Of a stretch of DNA of 64,000 nt, positions 25,236-33,761 are shown one piece after another. The notes beneath the pieces are model-generated. The model was not told the DNA's origin, ran no database searches, and was given only the letters and a program-made list of their open reading frames with translations. Made by a program: the position numbers and the translations under genes. How positions within the stretch are numbered: position 1 is the stretch's first letter; every line of letters starts with the position of its first letter. Source of the stretch: Micromonospora andamanensis (GTDB lineage Bacteria > Actinomycetota > Actinomycetes > Mycobacteriales > Micromonosporaceae); NCBI RefSeq assembly GCF_016863495.1, contig NZ_BOOZ01000022.1, positions 62,001-126,000 of the forward strand, written 5' to 3'.

Positions 25236-26915
25236 TCATCGCCCGATCGCGGCGCGGACGTCGGCCACGGTCACGGTCCGCAACTCGTCGAGGCTCGGGC
25301 GTTGGCCGGACTGCCGCAACCGCTGCGCCTGCGTCTTGCGGACGCCCTCGAAGAGCTTGCGTGCCTCGCGGGCGTTGCCGAAGTTCTGGTCCCGTTCGAT
25401 GGCTCCGAAGTGCTCGCGGAGCACCTCGGAGACGCCGTCGGCGAGCAGATACTCGTCGCCGCCGGCCATCCGCTCCACGATGACCACCAACTGCTCCGGT
25501 GAGTAGTTGCCGAACTCCACAGTCTTGGCGAAGCGGGAGGCCAGACCAGGGTTGGCATCGAGGAACTGCAGCATCTCGCCGGTGTAACCGGCCGCGATCA
25601 CCGCGATCTCGTCGCGGTGGTCCTCCATCAACTTGACAAGCGTGTCGATGGCCTCCTGGCCGAAGTCGCCGCCGGTGCCCGACGACCGGGACAGCGTGTA
25701 CGCCTCGTCGATGAAGAGCACGCCGCCCCGCGCCAGCTCGAACGCCGCAGCGGTCTTCTCGGCGGTATGGCCGATGTACTGGCCGACCAGGTCACGTCGG
25801 GAGACCTCGCGGAAGGCTCCGCCGGGTAGTGCGCCCAACGCCGCCAGCAGGTCACCGTAGATGCGTGCCACAGTGGTCTTACCGGTACCGGGGGCACCCG
25901 CGAAGATCAGGTGGTGGCTGACCGCGCCGACGGGCAGCCCGGCGCTGCGTCGCCACTCGTTGACCTGGATCTCGTCGATGAGGGCGCGGACCTCGTCCTT
26001 CACCGACTCCAGGCCGACCATCGCCGCCAGCTCGGCCAGCAGCTTCTCCACCCGGGCGGCGTCCTGACCGGTGGTGGCGCGGGCGGCGTCGGCACCGAAG
26101 GCGGCCTTCCGGTTGACGGTGCCCTCGACGATCGTCGGCTCGGCACCCTCGGCGATCTCGATCGCCGGATCGCCTGTGTTCTCCGTGGTGCACTCCTCGA
26201 CGGTGCCTCGGCATCCGCGGGCGAAGGAGACCGCCGGGCCGCGGGTGTCGCGGATCCGGCAGCGACGCAGCACCGGAGCGCTCTGGTGGACCACCGCCAC
26301 GCCGGCCTGCCCGGTCTGGGAGATGTCGCAGGTCTCGATGGTGGGCCGACCGTACTGGTAGACGTAGATGCCACGGTTGCCGCAGCGGGTCACCGTGCTG
26401 GTGCGGATGGTCGGGGCCGCGCCGATCCGGACGATGATGCCGTCCTCGCTGAGGTCGGTGAACTCGCAGCCCTCGACGCTGCCGTCGGAGTCCTCCACCA
26501 CCAGGCCGTACCGCCCGCCGGTCACCCGGCAGCGGCTCAGCGTGAACTCCGAGCGGCCGGCGATCTGGATCGCCGCGCCGAAGCCGGCGCTCAACTCGCA
26601 GCCGGTCATGGTGATCTTCGCCCGGTCCGCCACCACGACCGGCGCGTCACCCGCCTTGAGGGTCAGGTCGCGCAGCTCCAGCCGGCCCGAGTTGCAGGAC
26701 ACCGTCGGGTACGTCCCGGAGGATGCGTCGATGGTGACCGTTCCCGGGCCCTGTGCCGCGACCACGCTGACACCACGGTCGTTGACGAACAGGGCCTCGT
26801 GGTAGGTGCCGGGGCTGACCGAGACGACCGTGTCGTCGCTGGCCACCGCCAGCGCCTCCCCGATGGACGGGTAGGCACCGGGCTGATCCGGGGAGACGAG
26901 AAGGGTGCGCGTCAT
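25236..26915 (-). CDS. EccA-like AAA+ ATPase with N-terminal right-handed beta-helix
   Basis: A 559-residue protein. Residues 1-275 form a right-handed parallel beta-helix made of about ten coils of ~23 residues (TMTGCELSAGFGAAIQIAGR, TLSRCRVTGGRYGLVVEDSD). Residues 300-559 are a CbxX/CfxQ-type AAA+ domain with Walker A GAPGTGKTT near residue 340, Walker B GVLFIDEAYTL near 400 and sensor ASRFAKTVEF. EccA ATPases of ESX systems have this AAA+ domain behind a TPR domain; here a beta-helix takes its place. It may bind the substrates or chaperones. The ATG at 26915 follows GGAG closely. The gene is divergent from the deaminase-immunity operon and leads into eccE. Confidence 0.85.
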   Translation of the reverse strand: MTRTLLVSPDQPGAYPSIGEALAVASDDTVVSVSPGTYHEALFVNDRGVSVVAAQGPGTVTIDASSGTYPTVSCNSGRLELRDLTLKAGDAPVVVADRAKITMTGCELSAGFGAAIQIAGRSEFTLSRCRVTGGRYGLVVEDSDGSVEGCEFTDLSEDGIIVRIGAAPTIRTSTVTRCGNRGIYVYQYGRPTIETCDISQTGQAGVAVVHQSAPVLRRCRIRDTRGPAVSFARGCRGTVEECTTENTGDPAIEIAEGAEPTIVEGTVNRKAAFGADAARATTGQDAARVEKLLAELAAMVGLESVKDEVRALIDEIQVNEWRRSAGLPVGAVSHHLIFAGAPGTGKTTVARIYGDLLAALGALPGGAFREVSRRDLVGQYIGHTAEKTAAAFELARGGVLFIDEAYTLSRSSGTGGDFGQEAIDTLVKLMEDHRDEIAVIAAGYTGEMLQFLDANPGLASRFAKTVEFGNYSPEQLVVIVERMAGGDEYLLADGVSEVLREHFGAIERDQNFGNAREARKLFEGVRKTQAQRLRQSGQRPSLDELRTVTVADVRAAIGR

Positions 26916-27103
26916 GGCTCCGGCTCTGGACGGCGAAGAGGGGGCTGGACCGACGATATCCCAGGCGGTCGAGGTGGTGTGAGCCCCTCGATGCCAGTGG
27001 TACCCCGACGCACCACCCGCCGGACGGGCGACGACGGTTAGGCTCGCGTGCGGGGCTGGCGAAACCCTCGCCGATGGTCCCCTTTCGACGTGCGGGAGGA
27101 CGG

Positions 27104-27487
27104 ATGGCGCAGCCACGGATGCTGCCGCTGGCGGCCGGTGCCCTACTGGCCGACGGCACCGTCCACACGCACACCTCGGTACGTGGCGATCTGGCCCCCG
27201 ACCTGCATCCGGTGGTGCGGCGTTTCCTGCACGGGCTCCCCGCCGAGCAGCGTGAGCGCTACACCGGCTGGTGCGCCGAGGCGGTGCTGATCTCCGACCG
27301 GCTCTACGCCGCCGAGGCCGGGGGGCCGCCGCTCGACGCCGCCCGGTCCCGCGCCCTGCTCTGGGGCGCGAAGATCCGGGTGACCCGGGTACGCGAGGAG
27401 GGTGACCCGCGCCACGGCGAGGTTCAACCGCCCTGCCGCTCCTGTGCCGCCCTGCTGGACTGGTTCGGTGTGGAGGCGCTGGCATGA
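27104..27487 (+). CDS. Stand-alone YwqJ-like deaminase-fold protein
   Basis: A 127-residue protein with the deaminase-superfamily zinc motifs: an upstream HTHTS, the helix WCAEAVLISDRLY (C-A-E) and the later PPCRSCAALLDWFG (PCxxC). The same pattern is found in the deaminase domain of the giant effector at 49011-49610, with HTS, KCAEVALVSDQLY and PPCRSCAHFLPGF. It has no secretion signal and no WXG/CpnT-like domain. It could be a toxin moiety that lost its carrier, a toxin-like decoy or a cytosolic deaminase. The ATG at 27104 has GGGAGG upstream. The stop overlaps the next gene (ATGA), which encodes a SUKH-3 immunity-type protein, suggesting a toxin-immunity pair. Confidence 0.8.
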   Translation: MAQPRMLPLAAGALLADGTVHTHTSVRGDLAPDLHPVVRRFLHGLPAEQRERYTGWCAEAVLISDRLYAAEAGGPPLDAARSRALLWGAKIRVTRVREEGDPRHGEVQPPCRSCAALLDWFGVEALA

Positions 27488-27969
27488 GCGAACGCTTTCC
27501 GCCCCTGGTGGCGCAGACCCTCGCCGCCGCCGGGTGGTCGCCCGACCGCGTCGACGAGAGTCGGGGCCGTGAGTGGGGGCTGCGGATCGCCGCGCACGCC
27601 ACGCCCGGCGGCCGTCAGCACACCGTCACCGCCCGGGCGATCGAGGCGTACGCCGAGTTCGGTGGGCTGCGGGTGCGACCGCAGGGCGAGGGCGAGCAGC
27701 TCGCACCGAGCGACTTCCATCTCGATCCGTTCCTGGTACGGCACTCGGTGGAGACCCTCGCCGAGCTGGCCGAGGCGATCGGCGCGCCGCTGAGCCCGCT
27801 GGGCGAGGAGGGCGACGGCACCGGCATCCTGGCTCTCGACGAGCATGGCCGGGTGTTCGTGCTGGACCACACGGGTGACTGGTTCCTCGGCGCCGATCTC
27901 GACGAGGCACTCACCACGCTGGTGCTGGGCCGTCGACCAGCACGGGTACGCGCGGACGGCACCTGGTGA
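27484..27969 (+). CDS. SUKH-3 family immunity-type protein
   Basis: A 161-residue cytosolic protein of the SUKH-3 branch of the SMI1/KNR4 superfamily, which mostly supplies immunity to nucleic-acid-targeting toxins. Typical features are an N-terminal helix followed by AGWSPDRVDES, a central EAYAEFGGLRVRPQG and the C-terminal LALDEHGRVFVLDHTGDWFLG with a helix EALTTLVLG. Overlapping start and stop codons link it on both sides, to the deaminase upstream and the SseB-like gene downstream. It is the natural candidate antidote to the deaminase. Confidence 0.85.
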   Translation: MSERFPPLVAQTLAAAGWSPDRVDESRGREWGLRIAAHATPGGRQHTVTARAIEAYAEFGGLRVRPQGEGEQLAPSDFHLDPFLVRHSVETLAELAEAIGAPLSPLGEEGDGTGILALDEHGRVFVLDHTGDWFLGADLDEALTTLVLGRRPARVRADGTW

Positions 27970-29222
27970 CCGGCTGGCAGCCGACCACGGCCGCTGAGCG
28001 GGCGTTGCTGACCGCCGTCGAGGCCGACGACCGGGAAGGATTCCTCACCGAGCTGGTCGCCGGTCCGCTGCTGCTGCCCGTGTCGCCGGCTGCGGCGGCC
28101 GGACGGGAGCCGATGGCGTGGCCGACCGCCCAGCACGAGGGCGTCACCCACGTGCTCGGGTACACCTCACCGGCGGCCATCGCCGCGGGGATGCCCGGCC
28201 GATCGGTGAGTTACCAGGTGTCGGGTCTTGTCGACATCGCTGTCGAGTGGCCCGACGACGAATGGTTGCTGGCGATCAACGCCGGCCTGCCGATCGGCAT
28301 CCGACTGACCGCCGAGGAGCTTCGGGCCCTGACCGCGCCGGTGGTGGAGGCCGAGCGGCCGCTCCGCGAGGCCGTCCGGCGGCAGGACCCGAACGCCCTG
28401 ATGTCCGCCCTGCTCCGGGCCGAGCTGGTGCTGCCGGTCGATCCGGCGGGTTCGGCGACGCGTGACCTGTCCGATCCGGAGTTTCCATGGTGGACCTTCC
28501 CCGACGAGCGGGGCCGGGCCAGCCTGCCCGTGTTCAGCTCGGAAGCCCGCCTGCGACAGGCGCTCGGCGATCGTGACCTGGTGGTGGTCAGCAGTCTTCA
28601 GCTCACCGACCACTGGCCGGACCTCTCCTGGCAGCTGCTGCTCAACCCGGAGACGCCGCTGGCGGCGGCGCTTCCCGGCGAGGCGTTGCTGACGTTGCGG
28701 GACTGGCTCGGCGAGCTGCGACAGGTGATCAGCGAGGCGGCTGAGCAGGAGCAACTGCGCCGCGACACGGCCAGGTACGCCGACCCGTCGACGGTGGGCG
28801 TACCGGTGCACCGTCCGGCACCGGAATCCACCGACGACGACGGGCCCGACCCCGCCGCGCCGCTGCTCCTGCAACTGGTCATCCCGCACCGCTACCTGAC
28901 GTCCTACCTGGACGACGGGTACGACCGGGCGGCCGGGCTGGTGCACGCCTGGCACGGACCGGGACGCGACACACCGACGCGGCTGTACCGACGGTTGGGG
29001 CTGCTCGGCGAGGGCTCACCCTTCGAGGAGTCCGACGAGTGGGTGGCTGTGCTGCGTTGGCCTCCCGGCGAGGCGACACCCGAAGCGTGGGGGCAGGGGC
29101 AGCCACGGATGGAGTCGCTTGTCGTACCTGACGGCACCGAGCTGCACTGCCTGCACGCGGACGGCCGCGACGAGCTACTGGCCCGCTTCGACGCCACCGG
29201 CCGCCGCTGGTCCCCGGCCTGA
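27966..29222 (+). CDS. SseB-domain protein (tandem)
   Basis: A 418-residue cytosolic protein with two SseB N-terminal-type domains, about residues 5-125 and 128-255. Each has the pattern LLLPV/LVLPVD, a middle TSPAAI/FSSEARL strand and a DEWLLAINAGLPIGIRL / WQLLLNPETPLAAAL end. A third C-terminal region (QLVIPHRYLTSYLDDGYDRA) is unlike the first two. SseB-type domains accompany type VII secretion loci in many actinobacteria, often close to SUKH genes; their role is not settled and may be chaperone-like. The GTG start overlaps the SUKH-3 stop. Confidence 0.75.
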   Translation: MTGWQPTTAAERALLTAVEADDREGFLTELVAGPLLLPVSPAAAAGREPMAWPTAQHEGVTHVLGYTSPAAIAAGMPGRSVSYQVSGLVDIAVEWPDDEWLLAINAGLPIGIRLTAEELRALTAPVVEAERPLREAVRRQDPNALMSALLRAELVLPVDPAGSATRDLSDPEFPWWTFPDERGRASLPVFSSEARLRQALGDRDLVVVSSLQLTDHWPDLSWQLLLNPETPLAAALPGEALLTLRDWLGELRQVISEAAEQEQLRRDTARYADPSTVGVPVHRPAPESTDDDGPDPAAPLLLQLVIPHRYLTSYLDDGYDRAAGLVHAWHGPGRDTPTRLYRRLGLLGEGSPFEESDEWVAVLRWPPGEATPEAWGQGQPRMESLVVPDGTELHCLHADGRDELLARFDATGRRWSPA

Positions 29223-29307
29223 CCGGCCGGCTGCCGGTGAGCGGTAGCGGGTCAAAGAATCTTTTGACGGCCGCCCCGGGTGGGCACGACGCCGCGTTCG
29301 CGGTCGG

Positions 29308-29814
29308 TCAGCGACCTCGACCGGCGAACCAGGCCCGCGCTTGCGGACTCTTGATCAGCCCGAGCGAGACACCGGCCAGCCCACCCACGACCAACGGCGT
29401 GACCATCGTCGGGTGGTAGCTGAGCTTGCCCTGCGCCAGCAGCGTGACGATGACGACGACGAAGAGCCCGAAGGTGAACCCGGCCGGCACGGCCAGCCCC
29501 GCCGGGTTGTCGCCGGTCCAGGCCATCAGGATCCCGAGGGCGGCGAGCAGCGCCACAAGCAACGCGATCGCCAGTACGCCCGCACCGATGCCCACCACCA
29601 GGAACTTGCCCAGCCCATCGCCCTCGGCCCGCAGCATGGCGCGGAAGAAGGCGATCCCGGCGATCAGCCAGATGACGATCGAGGGCACCATCAGCAGGAC
29701 GGCGAGGGTGACGACGAGAGGTCGACGGCGTGCCGCCGGGCCGGGTCGGCCGAGAGGCGTACCCGGGGCCGGGCCGAGGTTCGGGGACTCGCCGGCTGGC
29801 GCGGCGGACGACAT
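29308..29814 (-). CDS. Small four-helix membrane protein, unknown function
   Basis: A 168-residue protein: a Pro/Gly/Ala-rich cytoplasmic N-terminus of about 30 residues and then four hydrophobic segments (PLVVTLAVLLMVPSIVIWLI, FLVVGIGAGVLAIALLVALL, FTFGLFVVVIVTLLAQ, PLVVGGLAGVSLGLI). It resembles many small actinobacterial membrane proteins but no named family. It sits 24 bases downstream of mycosin 1 on the same strand, so it may be cotranscribed and act at the secretion machine. Confidence 0.65.
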   Translation of the reverse strand: MSSAAPAGESPNLGPAPGTPLGRPGPAARRRPLVVTLAVLLMVPSIVIWLIAGIAFFRAMLRAEGDGLGKFLVVGIGAGVLAIALLVALLAALGILMAWTGDNPAGLAVPAGFTFGLFVVVIVTLLAQGKLSYHPTMVTPLVVGGLAGVSLGLIKSPQARAWFAGRGR

Positions 29815-29838
29815 GGATGCCTCCTCGGGGCGGTGGGG

Positions 29839-31134
29839 TCAGCCGGGCGGGCGTCGCCAGACCGCGTCGTCGGTCCGGTCTGCGGGCTGACCTGTGCTGC
29901 CGGTGGGCGTGGCCGGGCCTCCTGCCGCCGACGCAACAGATCCGGGAACTGCCGACATCTCCTCCGGCGGATCATCTTCGGCCCACTCCGTCTGACGTTG
30001 GCGTGCGCGGCCCCGTAGCAGCATGACGGTGCCGACGGTCCCGCCGACGATGAGCAGGAGCACTGCGATGATCACAGCCCACACGAAGACCAGGATGCCG
30101 TCCTCGCGCTCGCGGGGGTCGGCCTGCCACGGCTCCAGACGAAAATCGTCAGGTGCGGCCTCGGTGCGGCGGGTACCCCGGCCGTCCGGTTCACCAGTCA
30201 ACGCCTGCCGGATGTCGAGGGCGCCCCACCCGTAGTGCAGGTCGTGGCCGGGCTCGCCCTCGTCGCGAGTGGTCTCCAGCAGGCGCTGGAACATCTCGTA
30301 GCCGTTCAGGTCCGGATACTCGGCCTTCACCAACGCCAGCGCGCCGGAGACGAGGGCCGTGCTGTTACTGCTGCCGAGCCCGGCGTGGTACCTGTTGCCG
30401 GGGACGGCGTGGACGATGTCCTCGCCCGGCGCGGCGATGTCGACCTGTTCGGCCGGTAGGGCGGCCTCCTTGCTGATCCTGCCGTTGCGGTCGGTGCCGT
30501 TGACAGCCATGGCGCTCCGGTGCGAGGCCGGGCTGGCGATGATCGAATCCTTACGATTGCCGACACCGGCGACGACGATCACGTTGCGCTGGTAGGCCCG
30601 TTCCACGGCCCGGTTCAACTCTTCGTTGAAGCTGCTGGACAGCGAGACGTTTATGATGTCGGCGCCGTGGTCGACCGCCCAGTTGATTCCCGCGGCGATG
30701 GCGGTCGGCTGGATCAGCGAGCTCCGCTCGCTCTTGATGGTCACCGGGAGGATCTTGGCCTTCGGGGCGATGCCGAGCACACCGTCGCGGTTGCCCGGCC
30801 CGTGACCGTGACCGGCGATCAGCGAGGCCATGGCGGTGCCGTGGCTCGCTCGGTCGACCCGGCCCTTGGCATCGTCGTCGTAGAAGTCGACCCCGGGCAG
30901 GACGTTGTCCCGAAGGTCCTGGTGCTTCGCGTCCACCCCGGTGTCGATCACCGCCACCACGACACCCTCACCCTGAGTGATCTTGTGCATCTCAGGTATC
31001 TCCAGGGCCTTCAGGTGCCAGGAGTCGTCCCTTATGGAATCGGCGAGTGCGGGTGCCGCAGGCAGCCCCAGAGGCGCCAGGACACTTGCGGCGGAGATCC
31101 CCAGGATGGCTACCGCTCGGGCGAGGACACGCAT
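29839..31134 (-). CDS. mycP: Mycosin 1 (type VII secretion-associated subtilisin protease)
   Basis: A 431-residue membrane-anchored serine protease. A signal peptide (MRVLARAVAILGISAASVLA...) is followed by the subtilisin domain with Asp64 (VVAVIDTGVD), His98 (SHGTAMASLIAGHG), an oxyanion Asn193 (AGVGNRKDS) and the presumed nucleophile Ser258 in GSSNSTALVSGALALV. That last motif departs from the usual GTSxAxP form. A C-terminal helix (LVFVWAVIIAVLLLIVGG) anchors the protease with a short cytosolic tail. Mycosins cap and stabilise the ESX complex and process substrates. It is one of two mycosins in this locus, lying downstream of the PPE-like gene. Confidence 0.88.
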   Translation of the reverse strand: MRVLARAVAILGISAASVLAPLGLPAAPALADSIRDDSWHLKALEIPEMHKITQGEGVVVAVIDTGVDAKHQDLRDNVLPGVDFYDDDAKGRVDRASHGTAMASLIAGHGHGPGNRDGVLGIAPKAKILPVTIKSERSSLIQPTAIAAGINWAVDHGADIINVSLSSSFNEELNRAVERAYQRNVIVVAGVGNRKDSIIASPASHRSAMAVNGTDRNGRISKEAALPAEQVDIAAPGEDIVHAVPGNRYHAGLGSSNSTALVSGALALVKAEYPDLNGYEMFQRLLETTRDEGEPGHDLHYGWGALDIRQALTGEPDGRGTRRTEAAPDDFRLEPWQADPREREDGILVFVWAVIIAVLLLIVGGTVGTVMLLRGRARQRQTEWAEDDPPEEMSAVPGSVASAAGGPATPTGSTGQPADRTDDAVWRRPPG

Positions 31135-31239
31135 GCCCGTCTACCTTCCTCTGTGGGTCATAGCCGGGACGGCCGGGTTGGGCGGTCACTGCATGGTACG
31201 GGCCGGCCACCCAGGGTTGGGTGACCGGCCCGCACGCGG

Positions 31240-32976
31240 TCAGCTCTGGCCGAGGGCTCTGCCCTGCTCCCGGGGGCGGTGCTCCGTCGGGGCCTCCACG
31301 ACGCCGACGGCTGACGAATCGGTGACCCAGAGTTCGTCGTCACCGTCGCCGTACTCCCAGGTCTCCTGGTCGCCGTCGCGCGGCGCACCCTTACGCGGAG
31401 CCGGGGCGGTCGGGCCACCGCGTCGACCACCCAGCGAGGGAGCCGGCCCGGTGGTCGGCGCGGGTCGGCCGGTGCCCGCTCCGGCGCGTCCGCTCAGATC
31501 GGGCCGGGCGCCGGCGGTGCTCCCGCCGGTCACCGGCTTGCCCGTTGTGGGCTTGCCGCTCAGCGGCGAACCGGCCTTGGGCGGCGTGCCCGGAGCGGCA
31601 CCGCGCTGACCGCCGAGACTCGGCGGAGGTGCGGCGGGACGCCCAGGGGCGGCGCCGCGCTGGCTGGGGCGGGCGGTGGAGCCGGGCAGGCGCGGGCTCG
31701 ACGGTGGTGGGGTGGTCGAAGCACCAGGTCGTCCCCCCAGACCCGGCCGGCCCCGGCCACCGCCAGGGGCACCGCTGCCGGTGTTGCCGGGCAGGGTCGG
31801 GCGGTTCGGCGCGGCACCCCGCCGGCCACCTCCCGGTGCCCCGGACCCGCTGCCCGGACCGCCGGCACCGGGCAGCGTGGGCCGGTTGGGCCCCGGCCCA
31901 CGGCCACCGCCCGCACCCGGCAGGGTGGTCCGTGGTGCGTTGGGTCGCGCCGAGTTCGGTGTGGCCAGGCCGGGGTTGCCCGGTCGCGGCCCAGGTGGGG
32001 CCACCGGCGGCACCACCGGACCGGGCGTCACCGGGGCGTTGGGTGCGGTGGTCACCGGCGGTGCGGTCGGTGGTGGTGGGGCGACCGGCGCGGCGGCGCC
32101 ACCGGCGAGACCGACGCCCTCCGGAAGGCCGGGTGGCGGTGGCGGTGCCGACCCGGCCGGCCCGTCCCCCGCGCCGGGTTGATTCGGCAGGTCCGGCCGG
32201 TTGGGCATGCCCGGACGGTTCGGAGGGGCACCGTTCACGGGTGCGCCGGGCGGGGGCGCTCCCGGAGCGCCCGGGCCGGGCACGCCGGACGGACTGGTGA
32301 TGACCGCGTCCGTCGGGCCCTTGAACTTCCCACCCCGGGAGATGTTGGAGATGTAGACGTCGATGTAGAGGTCCGCCAGCGGCTTGGTGATGTTCTTGGC
32401 GCGCTGGTGGTACTCGTTCTGCACGTCCTCGTACGACCTGGCGTCGTTGCCGGTGACGCCGGGGACCCAGTCGACGAGGTCGACCGGCTGGAAGCCCTCG
32501 TCACTGGTCCGGCGCTCCCCCTCCCGGATCTGCGCGGCCCGGTACTCCTCCCAGAGCGTCTTCATCTCTCGCTGCGCAGTCCCGATCTTGCTGGCGAGCT
32601 GGTCCAGGCCGGTGGCGTTGTTGCTGGCCACCTCCTTCCACTCGTCGAGCGAGTGCAGCGTGGCACCCACGCGGGACATGAAGACCCGCGCCGCGGGCGA
32701 CTGCCAGCGGGCGTCCAGGGAGTCGGCGTGGCGTTTGAGGTTGTCCCGAGTGGTCTGCAGCAGGCTCGCCGCTCGCCGCCACATGTCGGCGAGCGCTGTC
32801 GTCCGCTCGTCACTCTCCTTGCGGACGTACTCCCACATCTGCTCGATGTTCACCGAGTCCCAGGCCGTGGGCTCGTACGGCGTGGCCCCGGCGGCCCGCT
32901 CGGCCGCGTAGTCGTCCGTCACCCCGGCGTACATCGGGTAGCTGACCGGCTGCCAGCCGTAGTAGTCCTCGCTCAT
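31240..32976 (-). CDS. WXG/PPE-like secreted protein with long Pro/Gly-rich tail
   Basis: A 578-residue protein. Residues 40-150 form a helical hairpin of the WXG100/PPE type (WDSVNIEQMWEYVRKESDER, then DARWQSPAARVFMSRV, a W-x-S turn where WXG100 proteins have W-x-G, then a long helix ending LWEEYRAAQ). Residues 165-215 carry a charged segment. From about 230 to 530 the chain is low in complexity, Pro/Gly/Ala-rich, with repeats such as GGGRGPGPNRPTLPG. It ends in an acidic WEYGDGDDELWVTD. This is the layout of a T7SS substrate with a surface-exposed or disordered tail. It is probably transcribed with the accessory gene just upstream and mycosin 1 downstream. Confidence 0.75.
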   Translation of the reverse strand: MSEDYYGWQPVSYPMYAGVTDDYAAERAAGATPYEPTAWDSVNIEQMWEYVRKESDERTTALADMWRRAASLLQTTRDNLKRHADSLDARWQSPAARVFMSRVGATLHSLDEWKEVASNNATGLDQLASKIGTAQREMKTLWEEYRAAQIREGERRTSDEGFQPVDLVDWVPGVTGNDARSYEDVQNEYHQRAKNITKPLADLYIDVYISNISRGGKFKGPTDAVITSPSGVPGPGAPGAPPPGAPVNGAPPNRPGMPNRPDLPNQPGAGDGPAGSAPPPPPGLPEGVGLAGGAAAPVAPPPPTAPPVTTAPNAPVTPGPVVPPVAPPGPRPGNPGLATPNSARPNAPRTTLPGAGGGRGPGPNRPTLPGAGGPGSGSGAPGGGRRGAAPNRPTLPGNTGSGAPGGGRGRPGLGGRPGASTTPPPSSPRLPGSTARPSQRGAAPGRPAAPPPSLGGQRGAAPGTPPKAGSPLSGKPTTGKPVTGGSTAGARPDLSGRAGAGTGRPAPTTGPAPSLGGRRGGPTAPAPRKGAPRDGDQETWEYGDGDDELWVTDSSAVGVVEAPTEHRPREQGRALGQS

Positions 32977-33008
32977 CCCCGCTCCTCAGGCCCTCGCCCC
33001 GGACACCG

Positions 33009-33629
33009 TCACCGGAGATCCGACTGGTTCAGCCGGAGATCTTCGCCGTGCATGCGTTCGCCGTCACCGTGGATCACGTAACTGCCTGACCCTTCACCGA
33101 CGACCTGCGCCTGCGCCCACTCCGGGGTCTCCTCGCTCTGCCCACCGGTCGGGCAGGAGTCCATGCCGTAGTAGGGATTCATCGGCTCCGGGTTCCGTGC
33201 CGCCTCCGGCACCGAGTCCGCTGGGTTCTCCGCGCCCTCCTGCCATCGGCCGCCGAGAGTGTCCTGACCACCGACGGCGGAAAAGGCGTTGTAGACGTCC
33301 TCGTTCGTGGCCTGGGCCAGCGCGTCACCGGTCAGGTACTCCGCCGAGATGGACATGGCGGCCACGCTCAGGGCGGTGAGTCCCTTCATCACGTCGCCCA
33401 TCAGGTTGGAGATGGCCATCCGGCTCTCGTCGTGCCGGCCCCGGAAGAACGCCGCCTCCTTGAGCCCGCCTCCGCCGAACGGTGCCTGCACCGTGAGCAT
33501 GGGGCGCAGGCCGTTGTCGAAGCTGGGCTGGAAGTTGGTTTCCATTTCCTTCTGGATGGCCAGCGCGAAATCCTTCAGCTGCTGGATGTCGACGTCGATC
33601 TGTTCGTCGACGAGCCACTCGTCGCCCAT
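33009..33629 (-). CDS. T7SS locus accessory protein, probably a helical substrate
   Basis: A 206-residue protein without signal peptide. The first 110 residues are predicted mainly helical (QIDVDIQQLKDFALAIQKEM, MAISNLMGDVMKGLTALSVA), like the helical pairs of ESX-secreted proteins, but with no W-x-G. The C-terminal 90 residues are polar and probably disordered (ENPADSVPEAARNPEPMNPY). Its position between eccC and the PPE-like gene, with 32 bases to the latter, suggests that the two are a secreted pair. No named family was recognised. Confidence 0.6.
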   Translation of the reverse strand: MGDEWLVDEQIDVDIQQLKDFALAIQKEMETNFQPSFDNGLRPMLTVQAPFGGGGLKEAAFFRGRHDESRMAISNLMGDVMKGLTALSVAAMSISAEYLTGDALAQATNEDVYNAFSAVGGQDTLGGRWQEGAENPADSVPEAARNPEPMNPYYGMDSCPTGGQSEETPEWAQAQVVGEGSGSYVIHGDGERMHGEDLRLNQSDLR

Positions 33630-33761
33630 GTTCCCTCCCCCGTTCGCTCACACGATGCCGGCGCGGCTGCCTCCTCCTCCGACATGTCGGGGTTCCTGCA
33701 GCCGCGCACTGTAAGTCCACTCTGGCCGACAGTAGCCTGATCGGGCAACCCCGTACCGGGC

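Noticed and set aside
29249..29266. AT-rich dyad GTCAAA/TTTGAC between the SseB-like gene and the small membrane protein gene
   Set aside because: Its stem is only six base pairs and it has no match to a known operator. It lies in a convergent gap where a promoter is not expected.
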